DNA from: Bacteroidota bacterium | GTDB taxonomy: Bacteria; Bacteroidota; Bacteroidia; AKYH767-A; 2013-40CM-41-45 | NCBI GenBank assembly: GCA_003389385.1 | Contig: QQVM01000015.1 | Span: forward strand, 1 to 59,438 | Direction: 5' to 3' | Length of the DNA stretch: 59,438 nt | Part shown: positions 1 to 8,348 of the stretch, in pieces | How the letters are laid out: each line of letters starts with the position of its first letter | How positions within the stretch are numbered: position 1 is the stretch's first letter | Notes under the pieces: model-generated | What the model saw: only the letters and a program-made list of their open reading frames with translations | What the model was told of the DNA's origin: nothing | Database searches by the model: none | Translations under genes and position numbers: made by a program

Positions 1-158
1 TCGAACGCGCAACCTTCCCGTGCTTTGCACGGGATGCTCTATTCGAAGAAGAAAAATGCAAACGTGATCCCGGCGCGACTCGAACGCGCAACCTTCCCGT
101 GCTTTGCACGGGATGCTCTATTCGAAGAAGAAAAATGCAAACGTGATCCCGGCGCGAC
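1..158 (-). repeat. 79-bp tandem repeat carrying a tRNA-Arg 3' fragment
   Basis: Two identical 79-bp units (1-79 and 80-158) lie immediately 3' of the intact tRNA-Arg in its reading direction, and the array is cut by the window edge. Each unit holds the last 29 nt of the tRNA (variable loop, T arm, 3' acceptor strand). It also keeps the D-stem 3' side (TGCTCTAT on the plus strand), but no 5' acceptor half. The anticodon arm is replaced by a perfect 8-bp hairpin with an AAA loop (arms TCCCGTGC / GCACGGGA on the minus strand). The spacer next to it is AT-rich. The units cannot fold into a full tRNA. They could be remnants of repeated site-specific integration at the tRNA 3' end, slippage duplications, or a processed RNA array. 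Copy number cannot be known from this window. Confidence 0.85.
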
Positions 159-217
159 TCGAACGCGCAACCTACTGCTTAGAAGGCAGTTGCTCTATCC
201 AGTTGAGCTACGGGATC
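144..217 (-). tRNA. tRNA-Arg (anticodon TCT)
   Basis: Read on the minus strand, the acceptor GATCCCG pairs with CGGGATC, followed by discriminator A. The anticodon stem ACTGC/GCAGT closes the loop CTTCTAA with anticodon TCT. The T arm is GCGCG-TTCGAGT-CGCGC. CCA is not encoded. It is the intact parent of the 3' fragments repeated at 1-158. Confidence 0.97.
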
Positions 218-264
218 ATTGAGAAAAACTGCCCTGGATACTAATAAAGTTATGTGGAAATAAG

Positions 265-339
265 TCGGGGTGGCAGGATTCGAACCTGCGACCTCATGGT
301 CCCAAACCATGCGCGATAACCGGACTACGCTACACCCCG
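265..339 (-). tRNA. tRNA-Pro (anticodon TGG)
   Basis: Minus-strand cloverleaf with acceptor CGGGGTG/CACCCCG, anticodon stem CATGG/CCATG around loop TTTGGGA (anticodon TGG), and T arm GCAGG-TTCGAAT-CCTGC. It lies 47 bp from tRNA-Arg in the same direction, so the tRNAs are probably cotranscribed. Confidence 0.97.
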
Positions 340-402
340 AATTCAGACATCAAACCGGATATACCGGCATCTGAAAAATATTTTTACAAGAACGTTAAGG
401 TG

Positions 403-491
<89 letters not shown>

Positions 492-567
492 CTGATTACA
501 GGGCGGCAAAGATAAAAAGTAGATTAGAGTACGCAAAATAAATTATTAGGCGGTTTTTTTCTTTATA

Positions 568-2289
568 TCAGAACCAGAAGACAGATTTCCATTCTGAAGT
601 ATTTCCCCTTTCATCAGTGACTGTCAGCTCAATAGAGTGCTCCTTATTCGTCGGCAGGAAAGAAAGGTCTGCTTCCAGCATGTGATTTTTAGCATCAAAC
701 TCAAAGAGATGCCATTTGCCGTCGATTTTTCCTGTGTATGATTTTATTCCCGATAGATTATCCTTAATCCTCACCTGAACCTTGCCACCGAGGTATGAAT
801 TCATATCTGCAGGGAAGTAAACTTTTTCGATGCTTGGAGGAATAGTGTCCAGAGCAATTGCAAATTCACCAAACTGCCGCACTTTGGTATTCAGAAATGC
901 TCCGCTCCAATTTCCTCCATGAGGAATTTGTTTTCCGTATTCAGCAATACTAACAATTAAAGCCTTGGATTTAAGTTTTTCTTCTATTGTGCGGTTGGGT
1001 TTGATCGAAACCGAAATAGGGTTCATGACCGCATCAAAAGCATTTCCTACCCGGAATACAGAGGACAGGAATTCAGTGTTCTTGCTTTCGCTGTCCCAGT
1101 AATATGTGTTTTCATATACAGCTCCAGATGGAATCACGACCTCCAGTTCGGCTTTGCGTACTGCAATTCCTTTTTCAGGTGTGATCATGGCGCTTCCTTT
1201 GGGATATTCCTGAAGAGCGTTGTTGTTCAAAGAAGAATTTGCGATGAGAATAAATGAAAGCACCGACTTGTTCCCGGCAAAGTCAGAAACTACCATTCGT
1301 ACATCATTTGCATAATCTTCATGCAACTCCAGCCATCCATATTTGGAAGTATCAGGATAGAAGGGAAGTGTATTGGTTTCAAGGCGAAAGCATCTTTCCA
1401 TTTTAATGTGGTCGCGCTTGGCCGAACGGTAATCGACGTGCGAATAGATGTGTTTGGAATCGTTGAAGTTGAAGCGGTCGTAGGTCCAGCTGTAAACTGT
1501 ATCACTGTTCAGAATCAGTTCGGCTGAATAAATGCCGAGCTCCGAATCTGAATATTCTGTTTTGTCCATGGCCTCAAAACCAATTCCAATCCTGCCAATA
1601 GCCATGATGTCAAGTGGAGTGTTCAGAGTATATATGCCTTCGATCTCCTGGACATCATAAGTGATCGCCGAATCAGTCTTCATCACAATTCCTTCCTGGA
1701 GAGATGGGAAGATTCTTACATTCTTGAAAACCGGTGGAACATTATCATGATAGGGAAGTCCGAAGTGAAGCGGATTGATTGGCTCTTCAGTCTTTTCATC
1801 ACGTATCTCGAAGTGAAGGTGAGGAGCCATCGATCCTCCGCTGTTTCCGGAATATGCAATGATTTCGCCCTTCTTCACTCGATACTCTTTAGCTTTTGGA
1901 ATGATCTCAGTTTCAAACTGCTGCTTCTCGTACTGTGTTTTCAGTACCAGTTCAGTGACCGGACCGTTGAATTTCTGTAAATGTGCATATACAGTTACAT
2001 AGCCGTTGGGATGAGTGATATACAAGGCCTTGCCAAATCCTTCAGCTGAAACCTTGATGCGAGAAATGTATCCTTCTGCAGCAGCCATTACCGGCACACC
2101 TTCCATTTCTCCGGTACTCAGGTCAAGACCAGAGTGAAAGTGATTGTTCCTGATTTCTCCAAAGCTTCCTGTAATGATGAGAGGAGTGTCAAGCGGGGCC
2201 GAGAAATAATTCCTCGGATAGTTTTGTGACTGACTTGCCAGTGCTGAAAGTAAAAATGAAAAGAGCAGGTATAATCGTTTGTTTATCAT
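568..2289 (-). CDS. Exported M23-family zinc metallopeptidase (LytM-like)
   Basis: Probable peptidoglycan endopeptidase of the M23/LytM family acting in the periplasm. An N-terminal signal peptide (about residues 1-21) is followed by an M23 domain. Visible zinc-ligand motifs are HxxxD (H52, D56) and HLH (H157, H159 in HLHFE). The domain is complete, so the enzyme is probably active. The remaining roughly 370 residues look like beta-rich extracellular domains with no family I recognise. Bacteroidota often carry this long M23 architecture. The gene stands alone, divergent from the zapA gene pair and upstream of three tRNAs on the same strand. The family call is firm; the exact substrate bond is not readable. 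Confidence 0.9.
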   Translation of the reverse strand: MINKRLYLLFSFLLSALASQSQNYPRNYFSAPLDTPLIITGSFGEIRNNHFHSGLDLSTGEMEGVPVMAAAEGYISRIKVSAEGFGKALYITHPNGYVTVYAHLQKFNGPVTELVLKTQYEKQQFETEIIPKAKEYRVKKGEIIAYSGNSGGSMAPHLHFEIRDEKTEEPINPLHFGLPYHDNVPPVFKNVRIFPSLQEGIVMKTDSAITYDVQEIEGIYTLNTPLDIMAIGRIGIGFEAMDKTEYSDSELGIYSAELILNSDTVYSWTYDRFNFNDSKHIYSHVDYRSAKRDHIKMERCFRLETNTLPFYPDTSKYGWLELHEDYANDVRMVVSDFAGNKSVLSFILIANSSLNNNALQEYPKGSAMITPEKGIAVRKAELEVVIPSGAVYENTYYWDSESKNTEFLSSVFRVGNAFDAVMNPISVSIKPNRTIEEKLKSKALIVSIAEYGKQIPHGGNWSGAFLNTKVRQFGEFAIALDTIPPSIEKVYFPADMNSYLGGKVQVRIKDNLSGIKSYTGKIDGKWHLFEFDAKNHMLEADLSFLPTNKEHSIELTVTDERGNTSEWKSVFWF

Positions 2290-2587
2290 GCTACAAAGAA
2301 AATACTTTTAGAGTAATTAATTATCCTTTTAATCTACTCTTGTTTAAAATAATATAGAATGAAAAAGACTGTTAGGATATATGCTAACGGATTGGTTTTT
2401 ATTTTATTTGCCCTATTTGATTAGCCTTCTTGTAAACGACTTTCCAAATATGGGTTCCTTGAATCTCAGTCTCAAATCAATTTTGCATGAGCTTGATTTT
2501 GTGAACAATGCGTGTTCATAATTTATGTGATAATTCAGATATTTTTCTGTTCTTTGTCAATATCTTGAACACATTAAAGCTATTCAC
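2290..2587. promoter_or_regulatory. Divergent intergenic region between M23 peptidase and the zapA operon
   Basis: 298 bp without a gene. A small inverted repeat, GTTAG (2371-2375) / CTAAC (2384-2388), is followed by a T-rich tract. A possible plus-strand promoter for 2588 is TTTG at 2498-2501, 17 bp, then TAATTTAT at 2519-2526. This matches the phylum's -33 TTTG and is close to its -7 TAnnTTTG. Nothing else stands out. Confidence 0.3.
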
Positions 2588-2890
2588 ATGACGGAGTCTA
2601 CGCAACTGCCAGTTAATTTCTCCGGGCTCGAAAAGAGGATTCAAAAATTAATATCTTTGCATGAAGAGTTGAAGAAATCCAATCAGGATTTGGTTGCGGA
2701 AGTTAGACGACTGAATCTGGAGCTTGAAGAAGAGAAGTCCAGAACACAAAGGATGGAAGAGGGCTATAAGAACCTGAAGGAAGTGGAAAAAGTCGCCAAA
2801 CGCCAGACTATCACTCAGATGAAGCAACAAATAAATGACATAATCAGCGAGATCGATAAGAACATGAAGCTGATGAGTGTCTCAAAATAA
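2588..2890 (+). CDS. Small coiled-coil protein upstream of zapA
   Basis: A 100-residue protein, almost entirely charged heptad-like helix (about residues 13-98), without signal peptide or membrane segment. Its position directly before zapA, with the next gene starting within 16 bp of its stop, suggests a cytoplasmic partner in Z-ring assembly comparable to ZapB. That is inference from context and coiled-coil character; I see no diagnostic sequence motif. The ATG at 2588 is the only start that keeps the coiled coil intact. Confidence 0.65.
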   Translation: MTESTQLPVNFSGLEKRIQKLISLHEELKKSNQDLVAEVRRLNLELEEEKSRTQRMEEGYKNLKEVEKVAKRQTITQMKQQINDIISEIDKNMKLMSVSK

Positions 2891-2905
2891 GTGAATCACC
2901 CCTTT

Positions 2906-3223
2906 ATGGGAGAATATTTGTCAATAAAGGTTTCCATAGCCAACAGGCACTATCCGCTCCGGATCACTCAGGAGGAGCAGGAGCGTGTGATGAAAGCGGC
3001 AGAGAGTGTCAACAAGCGGATAAAAGAATTCGAAGAGAATTATGCCGTGAAAGACAAACAGGATCTGCTGGCGATGTGCGCATTGCAATTTGCAAGCGAG
3101 GCAATGGGTCAGCATAAAAAGGAGAAAGACGGGAAAGACGAACTTGAGATAAAAGAAAATATTGACTACCTTACATTGCTGATTGATGAATACCTTGAAA
3201 AAGAAACAGCAAGTTCTCAGTAA
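2906..3223 (+). CDS. zapA: Cell division protein ZapA
   Basis: About 105 residues. The N-terminal half matches the ZapA globular domain (S-I-K-V-S-I-A-N-R-x-Y-P-L-R-I, then an E-E-x-E-R helix with V-N-K-R). The C-terminal half is a coiled-coil helix ending in a charged tail. ZapA bundles FtsZ protofilaments at midcell. Two starts are possible: GTG 2891, immediately after the preceding stop, or ATG 2906. I chose ATG because the family core begins just after it. The gene is followed by a probable 6S RNA and rny, an order that recurs in this phylum. Confidence 0.85.
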   Translation: MGEYLSIKVSIANRHYPLRITQEEQERVMKAAESVNKRIKEFEENYAVKDKQDLLAMCALQFASEAMGQHKKEKDGKDELEIKENIDYLTLLIDEYLEKETASSQ

Positions 3224-3306
3224 AGGCGACGTTCTTTGAATTCAGAATAGTTTAGGTTTTGACGGGAATTCAAATTTCCGCACAACCAGAATTATTTCGG
3301 GATATA

Positions 3307-3499
3307 CCCGCATTAGTTCCGATTCACTTAATAAAACTCAACACTTCGATACCATTGGAGCATAGCTCAATGGCGTCTATGGAAGACTGCAGTTCCGTTC
3401 GCGGAACCCCTCTTGGGCAGCAGAATCCAGAAAAGCCAGGCCGCTCCACCCATGACGTCTGGGGTTTTTGACAGTCACCGGAATTAGTGCGGGTTTTTT
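3307..3499 (+). ncRNA. ssrS: Probable 6S RNA between zapA and rny
   Basis: A gene-free region folds as one long closed structure. CCCGCATTAGTTCCG (3307-3321) pairs over 15 bp, with two G-U wobbles, with CGGAATTAGTGCGGG (3479-3493). Six T residues (3494-3499) follow directly, so the closing stem also acts as the terminator. Inside are a hairpin at 3352-3373 (CCATTG...CAATGG) and a TTCG tetraloop hairpin at 3392-3407 (GTTCCG/CGGAAC). A length near 190 nt and the place after zapA fit 6S RNA, which binds the housekeeping RNA polymerase holoenzyme. The structure is seen; the identity is inferred from structure and context. Confidence 0.72.
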
Positions 3500-3546
3500 A
3501 TTTGCCATTATCAATCAATTATATAAATCGTTCATTCAAAATCTAT

Positions 3547-5115
3547 ATGGATACATCAATCATCATGATCCTGGTCGGAGTACTCGCCGGAGCTGTTGCG
3601 GGAAGCGCGGTGACGTATTTCCTCTTCACCAAAGCGATGAAAGGGAAAGTGGAAGCAGCGGAGGAAAAGGCCAAGATCATCATCAAAGATGCCGAAGCGG
3701 ATGCTGAGGTAATGAAAAAGAATAAAATCCTCGAAGCCAAGGAAAAGTTCCTTGCCCTGAAAGCAGAGCATGAAAAAGCTATCAATGAAAAGGACAAGAT
3801 TATCAACGCTGCTGAAAACAGGATCAAGCAAAAGGAAAATACATTGTCCCAGAAGCTTGAACAAACTCAACGCAAGCAGCAGGAATATGAATCCCTTCAG
3901 GCTAATCTGAAGAACCAGCTGGAAATCCTCGAGGCAAAAAAAGAAGAACTTGGCAAAGCTCATCAGCGCCAGGTTGAACAGCTTGAAAAAATCAGCGGCC
4001 TGAGTGTGGATCAGGCCAAATCGCAGCTTGTTGAGGCTTTAAAGGCAGAAGCAAAAACGGAAGCCATGTCCTATATCAAAGACATCATGGAAGAAGCCAA
4101 GCTCACTGCGAACAAGGAATCCAAAAAAATTGTCATCCAGACAATTCAGCGTGTGGCTACTGAACATGCCATCGAAAATGCCGTAACAGTATTCAACATC
4201 GAAAACGACGAAGTGAAAGGGCGGATCATCGGTCGCGAAGGAAGAAACATCAGGGCACTGGAAGCAGCTACCGGAGTAGAGATCATCGTGGATGATACAC
4301 CTGAAACCATCATACTTTCCGGTTTCGATCCGGTGAGAAGAGAAATGGCTCGTCTTGCTTTGCACCAGCTGGTTTCTGACGGAAGGATTCACCCGGCAAG
4401 AATTGAGGAGGTTGTAGCGAAAGTGAAAAGACAGTTAGAAGATGAAATCGTGGAAGTAGGTAAAAGAACTACCATTGACCTTGGCATCCACGGACTTGCT
4501 CCTGAACTGATCAGAATGGTGGGAAGAATGAAATACCGTTCTTCTTACGGACAAAATCTTTTACAGCACAGCCGAGAGGTTGCAAACCTTTGTGCTACAA
4601 TGGCCGCTGAACTCGGCTTGAACGTCAAGCTTGCCAAGCGTGCCGGACTTCTTCACGACATCGGAAAAGTTCCTGATGATGAACCGGATCTGCCACACGC
4701 AATTCTCGGAATGAAACTCGCCGAGAAGTTCAAAGAAAATCCTGAAGTGTGCAACGCCATTGGCGCGCACCACGATGAGATCGAAATGAACAGCATGATT
4801 TCTCCGATTGTACAGGTATGCGATGCTATTTCTGGGGCAAGACCCGGAGCAAGGAGAGAAGTAGTTGCTTCATACATCAAACGTCTGAAGGATATGGAAG
4901 CACTCGCTCTTTCTTATGCGGGAGTAGAAAAAACATTTGCCATACAAGCGGGACGCGAGCTTCGCGTGATTGTGCAAAGCGAAAAGATCAGCGACAAGCA
5001 GGCGGAGGTTCTTTCCTTCGACATAGCAAACCGCATACAAACCGAAATGACTTATCCGGGACAGGTGAAAGTAACTGTGATCCGCGAAACCAGGTCGGTG
5101 AATTATGCTAAGTGA
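3547..5115 (+). CDS. rny: Ribonuclease Y
   Basis: Membrane-anchored endoribonuclease that initiates mRNA decay. In order: an N-terminal transmembrane helix (about residues 5-28), a long charged coiled coil (about 30-200), a KH domain with [12 protein letters not shown] and an HD domain with LLHDIGK. The length of 522 residues is normal. A longer frame opens at a GTG at 3487, but that codon lies inside the stem of the upstream RNA terminator. ATG 3547, giving a short periplasmic end before the helix, is therefore the better start. The gene follows the probable 6S RNA. Confidence 0.95.
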   Translation: MDTSIIMILVGVLAGAVAGSAVTYFLFTKAMKGKVEAAEEKAKIIIKDAEADAEVMKKNKILEAKEKFLALKAEHEKAINEKDKIINAAENRIKQKENTLSQKLEQTQRKQQEYESLQANLKNQLEILEAKKEELGKAHQRQVEQLEKISGLSVDQAKSQLVEALKAEAKTEAMSYIKDIMEEAKLTANKESKKIVIQTIQRVATEHAIENAVTVFNIENDEVKGRIIGREGRNIRALEAATGVEIIVDDTPETIILSGFDPVRREMARLALHQLVSDGRIHPARIEEVVAKVKRQLEDEIVEVGKRTTIDLGIHGLAPELIRMVGRMKYRSSYGQNLLQHSREVANLCATMAAELGLNVKLAKRAGLLHDIGKVPDDEPDLPHAILGMKLAEKFKENPEVCNAIGAHHDEIEMNSMISPIVQVCDAISGARPGARREVVASYIKRLKDMEALALSYAGVEKTFAIQAGRELRVIVQSEKISDKQAEVLSFDIANRIQTEMTYPGQVKVTVIRETRSVNYAK

Positions 5116-5179
5116 TCAATCCAGTATTACGAACGCATATTCCCAACATTTGTATTCAAATCTTGTCTAAAAGAATAAC

Positions 5180-6277
5180 ATGCTGAACAATAAAACCATT
5201 GCCGTTGTAATTCCCGCATATAACGAGGAAACACAAATTGGAATGGTGATTGAATCCATGCCGGATTTTGTGGACAGGATTATCATCGTGAATGATTGTT
5301 CCAAAGACCGCACTGCAGACGTAGTGAAGGAGTACATCGCGAAGGACAATTCTCCTAGAGTCACTCTCAAACCATTCCCGAAAAGAATTGAACGCAACCG
5401 GTATAACGAAGCGGAAATGGTTCTGCAGGAAAGCAATGAAGCTGAGCACATTCATTATGTTCCATCAGAAGTGGTGAATATTAATCAGGAAACAGACAGA
5501 ATCATCCTGATTAATAATCTGAAAAACGGTGGAGTTGGTGCCGGCATCGCAAGAGGCTACAAGTGGTGCAAGGATCACATGATTGACTGTACAGCTGTGA
5601 TGGCAGGAGACGGACAAATGGATCCTGCAGAGCTCGAGTCAATCTGCGCCCCAGTGATTTATGATAATGTGGATTATGTGAAAGGCAACCGCCTCATTCA
5701 CCGCAGCGCTAAGAAGGTGATCCCGACTACGCGATTCATCGGTAATTCGATTTTATCGATTCTCACTAAAATCGCTTCTGGATATTGGCGGGTGAGTGAT
5801 ACGCAGACTGGCTATACAGCCATATCACTCACTGCGCTGCAGGCAATTGACATATATAAGATTTACAGAAGCTACGGGATGCCGAATGACCTTCTTGTAA
5901 AACTCAATATTGTCTCTTGTAGCATCAAGGAAGTGGAGATTAAACCTGTGTACAGGGTAGGTGAGCAAAGCAAAATGAAGGTATTCAAAGTAATCCCTAG
6001 AGTTTCCTGGCTGCTTATCAAGCTTTTCTTCAAACGCCTCTGGACCAAATATCTTTTCAGGGATTTTCATCCTCTCTTTCTGTTTTACAACTTCTCATTT
6101 TTACTGTGGATTGCCACACTTCCATACCTTGTCAAGATCATCAAAGCATTTATATACGGCACAACTCTCTCTCATGAGCCATTGCTCGCATTCTTCTTTT
6201 TATTCACCGCGAGTTTTCAGTCGCTGATTTTTGCGATGTGGATGGATATTCAGGATAATGAAAGGTTGTATAAATAA
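5180..6277 (+). CDS. Family 2 glycosyltransferase, membrane-anchored, with an insertion
   Basis: GT-A glycosyltransferase resembling the polyprenyl-phosphate sugar transferases (DPM1-like). It opens with VVIPAYNEE, then VNDCSKDRT, and has the acceptor-side AGDGQMDP (DxD-like) near residue 150. Two or three C-terminal hydrophobic segments (about 300-350) would anchor it in the inner membrane. Between the nucleotide-binding Asp and the N-x-G-V-G-x-G-I-A-R-G motif there are about 55 extra residues, more than usual for DPM1-like enzymes. It is the first gene of the large plus-strand polysaccharide locus, 12 bp before the amidotransferase gene. Donor and acceptor sugars cannot be read. Confidence 0.85.
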   Translation: MLNNKTIAVVIPAYNEETQIGMVIESMPDFVDRIIIVNDCSKDRTADVVKEYIAKDNSPRVTLKPFPKRIERNRYNEAEMVLQESNEAEHIHYVPSEVVNINQETDRIILINNLKNGGVGAGIARGYKWCKDHMIDCTAVMAGDGQMDPAELESICAPVIYDNVDYVKGNRLIHRSAKKVIPTTRFIGNSILSILTKIASGYWRVSDTQTGYTAISLTALQAIDIYKIYRSYGMPNDLLVKLNIVSCSIKEVEIKPVYRVGEQSKMKVFKVIPRVSWLLIKLFFKRLWTKYLFRDFHPLFLFYNFSFLLWIATLPYLVKIIKAFIYGTTLSHEPLLAFFFLFTASFQSLIFAMWMDIQDNERLYK

Positions 6278-6289
6278 AGGATTCAGTCA

Positions 6290-8329
6290 ATGTGCGGGAT
6301 TTTTGGATTAGTAGGAAGAAAAGGAAGTGAACTTTCTTTATCACTTGTGAAAGAAATTACGGATGAGTTATTCGTTCTTTCTGAAAGAAGGGGAAAGGAA
6401 TCATCCGGAATAGCTGTGAAAAATACGCGGCTTGGCTCTATTTCAGTTTACAAGCAAAGTATTCCTGCAAGCGAACTGATAAAGTCAAATCAGTACCGGA
6501 AGTTTTTCAGGAACTCATTCCTCAACGGCAATTCAGATGCCGTTTCTCCTTTTGCTCTCATCGCGCATGCCCGGCTTGTCACCAATGGTTCGCAGGAAAA
6601 TAATAACAACAACCAGCCCGTTATAAAGGATGAGGCAGTTGCAGTACACAATGGCATTATTGTTAATGTTGATGATCTCTGGAAAAAGTACTCCTCAATT
6701 CCACGTGAGTTTGAAGTGGATACTGAAGTGCTCATCGCACTGATCCGCCAGAAGATGCGCGAGGATAAGTCGATGGAAGCATCTGTCCGGGAAGCATTCA
6801 GTGAAATTTACGGAGCGGCATCAATTGCCATGCTGAATGCAGACACAAGAAACTTATTGCTGGCAACCAATACAGGTTCACTCTATAGCTGTATCGATCC
6901 GGAAAATAAGCTACTGATTTTTTCTTCAGAAAAATTCATACTCGAGAGCCTGATCAACAACTTGAAACTTGAAAATAAACTGGGCAAGCTGGAGATAGAG
7001 TGGCTGAAACCCGGTAAAGCATTTCTCATTGATATAATCACAGGTGAGAGATCGGATTTTGACCTTACTGCATCGGGAACTTTGAGTACTAATTCTTCAC
7101 ACTTTCCTGATCTAGATACCGAAGCCGACCAGATAATCAATCATGCTCCCGCTGAAACGGGTTTGCATGAGGTTCACATCAGCAGTTCCGAAATGGGCAG
7201 GCTGAAGTCTTTGATGGAATTCAACCTGGAAAGAATTTCTCAGTTGAAGAGATGCAGCAAATGCCTTCTTCCTGAAACTTTTCCATTCATTCAATACGAT
7301 CATGATGGAATTTGCAATTACTGCCATCATTATACACCTATCCGTTTCAAAGGACTTGATGCGATGAAGGAGGAGCTAAGGAAACACAGGAAGTCTAATG
7401 GCAACCCTGATTGCATTGTCACATTCAGCGGAGGGCGAGACAGCTGTTACGGACTGCATTACATGAGAGAGGAGATGGGAATGACTCCCATCGCATACAC
7501 ATATGACTGGGGTATGGTGACTGATCTGGCCAGAAGAAACCAGGCAAGGTTATGCGGAAAGCTGGGCATTGAACACATTGTGATATCTGCTGACATTAAA
7601 AGGAAGAGAAGCAATATCAGGAAAAACGTGACCGCATGGCTGAGCAAACCTCATCTTGGTACGATACCGTTGTTCATGGCCGGTGACAAGCAATATTTCT
7701 ATTACGCAAACCTTCTCAAAAAAGAATACAAGACTGAACTTGTGGTGCTGTGTGAAAACATGCTTGAAACCACTAATTTCAAATCTGGTTTTTGCGGAAT
7801 CGCGCCTCCATTTTATAATAAGGATAAGGAACACACTTATTCGCTTTCAGCTGCAGATAAGCTAAAGATGATGAGTTTCTACGGTAAGGAGTTTATTACA
7901 AACCCAAAGTATCTGAATTCTTCAGTGCTCGACACCATCCATGCATTCTTCTCTTATTACTTTATGCCACATGAATACCTGAATATGTTTGGCTACATTG
8001 AATGGGATGAGAAGACTGTAGAAGATACTTTGTTCAAAGAGTATGAATGGGAAGTTTCACCTGATACCACAACAACCTGGAGGATCGGGGATGGTACAGC
8101 CGCATTTTATAACTATATCTATTATACTGTAGCTGGGTTTTCCGAATTTGATACCTTTAGGAGCAACCAAATCAGAGAAGGGCAGATCAGCAGGGATGAA
8201 GGGATGCGTTTGGTCAATCAGGAGAACAGGCCGAGGTTTGATTCCTTCCTTTGGTATTGTCAGACTATAGGACTTGATTTTGAAGGGGCAGTGAAGAAAA
8301 TTAATTCGATTCCAAAACTTTATTCATAG
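6290..8329 (+). CDS. Fused glutaminase / N-acetyl sugar amidotransferase (WbpG-like)
   Basis: Two enzymes in one chain of 679 residues. Residues 1-250 are an Ntn-type glutamine amidotransferase domain: the protein starts MCGIFG, so Cys2 is the nucleophile. This fixes the start at 6290. Residues 310-670 match the WbpG/PseA/LnmX-type ATP-dependent sugar amidotransferases. They have a four-cysteine zinc knuckle (C322, C325, C342, C345) and a PP-loop SGGRDS at about 380-385. Such enzymes convert a sugar acetamido group to acetamidino using ammonia from glutamine. The ammonia source is normally a separate HisH-like partner; here it is covalently attached. The 2-epimerase and aminotransferase downstream fit an amidino-sugar pathway. 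Exact substrate unknown. Confidence 0.85.
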   Translation: MCGIFGLVGRKGSELSLSLVKEITDELFVLSERRGKESSGIAVKNTRLGSISVYKQSIPASELIKSNQYRKFFRNSFLNGNSDAVSPFALIAHARLVTNGSQENNNNNQPVIKDEAVAVHNGIIVNVDDLWKKYSSIPREFEVDTEVLIALIRQKMREDKSMEASVREAFSEIYGAASIAMLNADTRNLLLATNTGSLYSCIDPENKLLIFSSEKFILESLINNLKLENKLGKLEIEWLKPGKAFLIDIITGERSDFDLTASGTLSTNSSHFPDLDTEADQIINHAPAETGLHEVHISSSEMGRLKSLMEFNLERISQLKRCSKCLLPETFPFIQYDHDGICNYCHHYTPIRFKGLDAMKEELRKHRKSNGNPDCIVTFSGGRDSCYGLHYMREEMGMTPIAYTYDWGMVTDLARRNQARLCGKLGIEHIVISADIKRKRSNIRKNVTAWLSKPHLGTIPLFMAGDKQYFYYANLLKKEYKTELVVLCENMLETTNFKSGFCGIAPPFYNKDKEHTYSLSAADKLKMMSFYGKEFITNPKYLNSSVLDTIHAFFSYYFMPHEYLNMFGYIEWDEKTVEDTLFKEYEWEVSPDTTTTWRIGDGTAAFYNYIYYTVAGFSEFDTFRSNQIREGQISRDEGMRLVNQENRPRFDSFLWYCQTIGLDFEGAVKKINSIPKLYS

Positions 8330-8348
8330 GAATTCTAATTCCTGATAG

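Noticed and set aside
1-158. Could the 79-bp tandem units be a CRISPR array for the orphan Cas6?
   Set aside because: The units are wholly identical, with no variable spacers, and consist largely of tRNA-Arg sequence. A functional link to the Cas6-like protein 19 kb away would be pure speculation.
25-222. Open frame of 65 codons across the tRNA repeats
   Set aside because: It reads through tRNA-Arg and its repeated fragments; the repeated peptide is a by-product of the tandem DNA repeat.
3259-3471. Open frame of 70 codons between zapA and rny
   Set aside because: It lies inside the structured RNA region with strong stems, and its peptide has no recognisable features.
3487-3546. N-terminal extension of RNase Y from GTG 3487
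   Set aside because: The codon is in the RNA terminator stem and the extension is unlike RNase Y; ATG 3547 gives the normal N-terminus.
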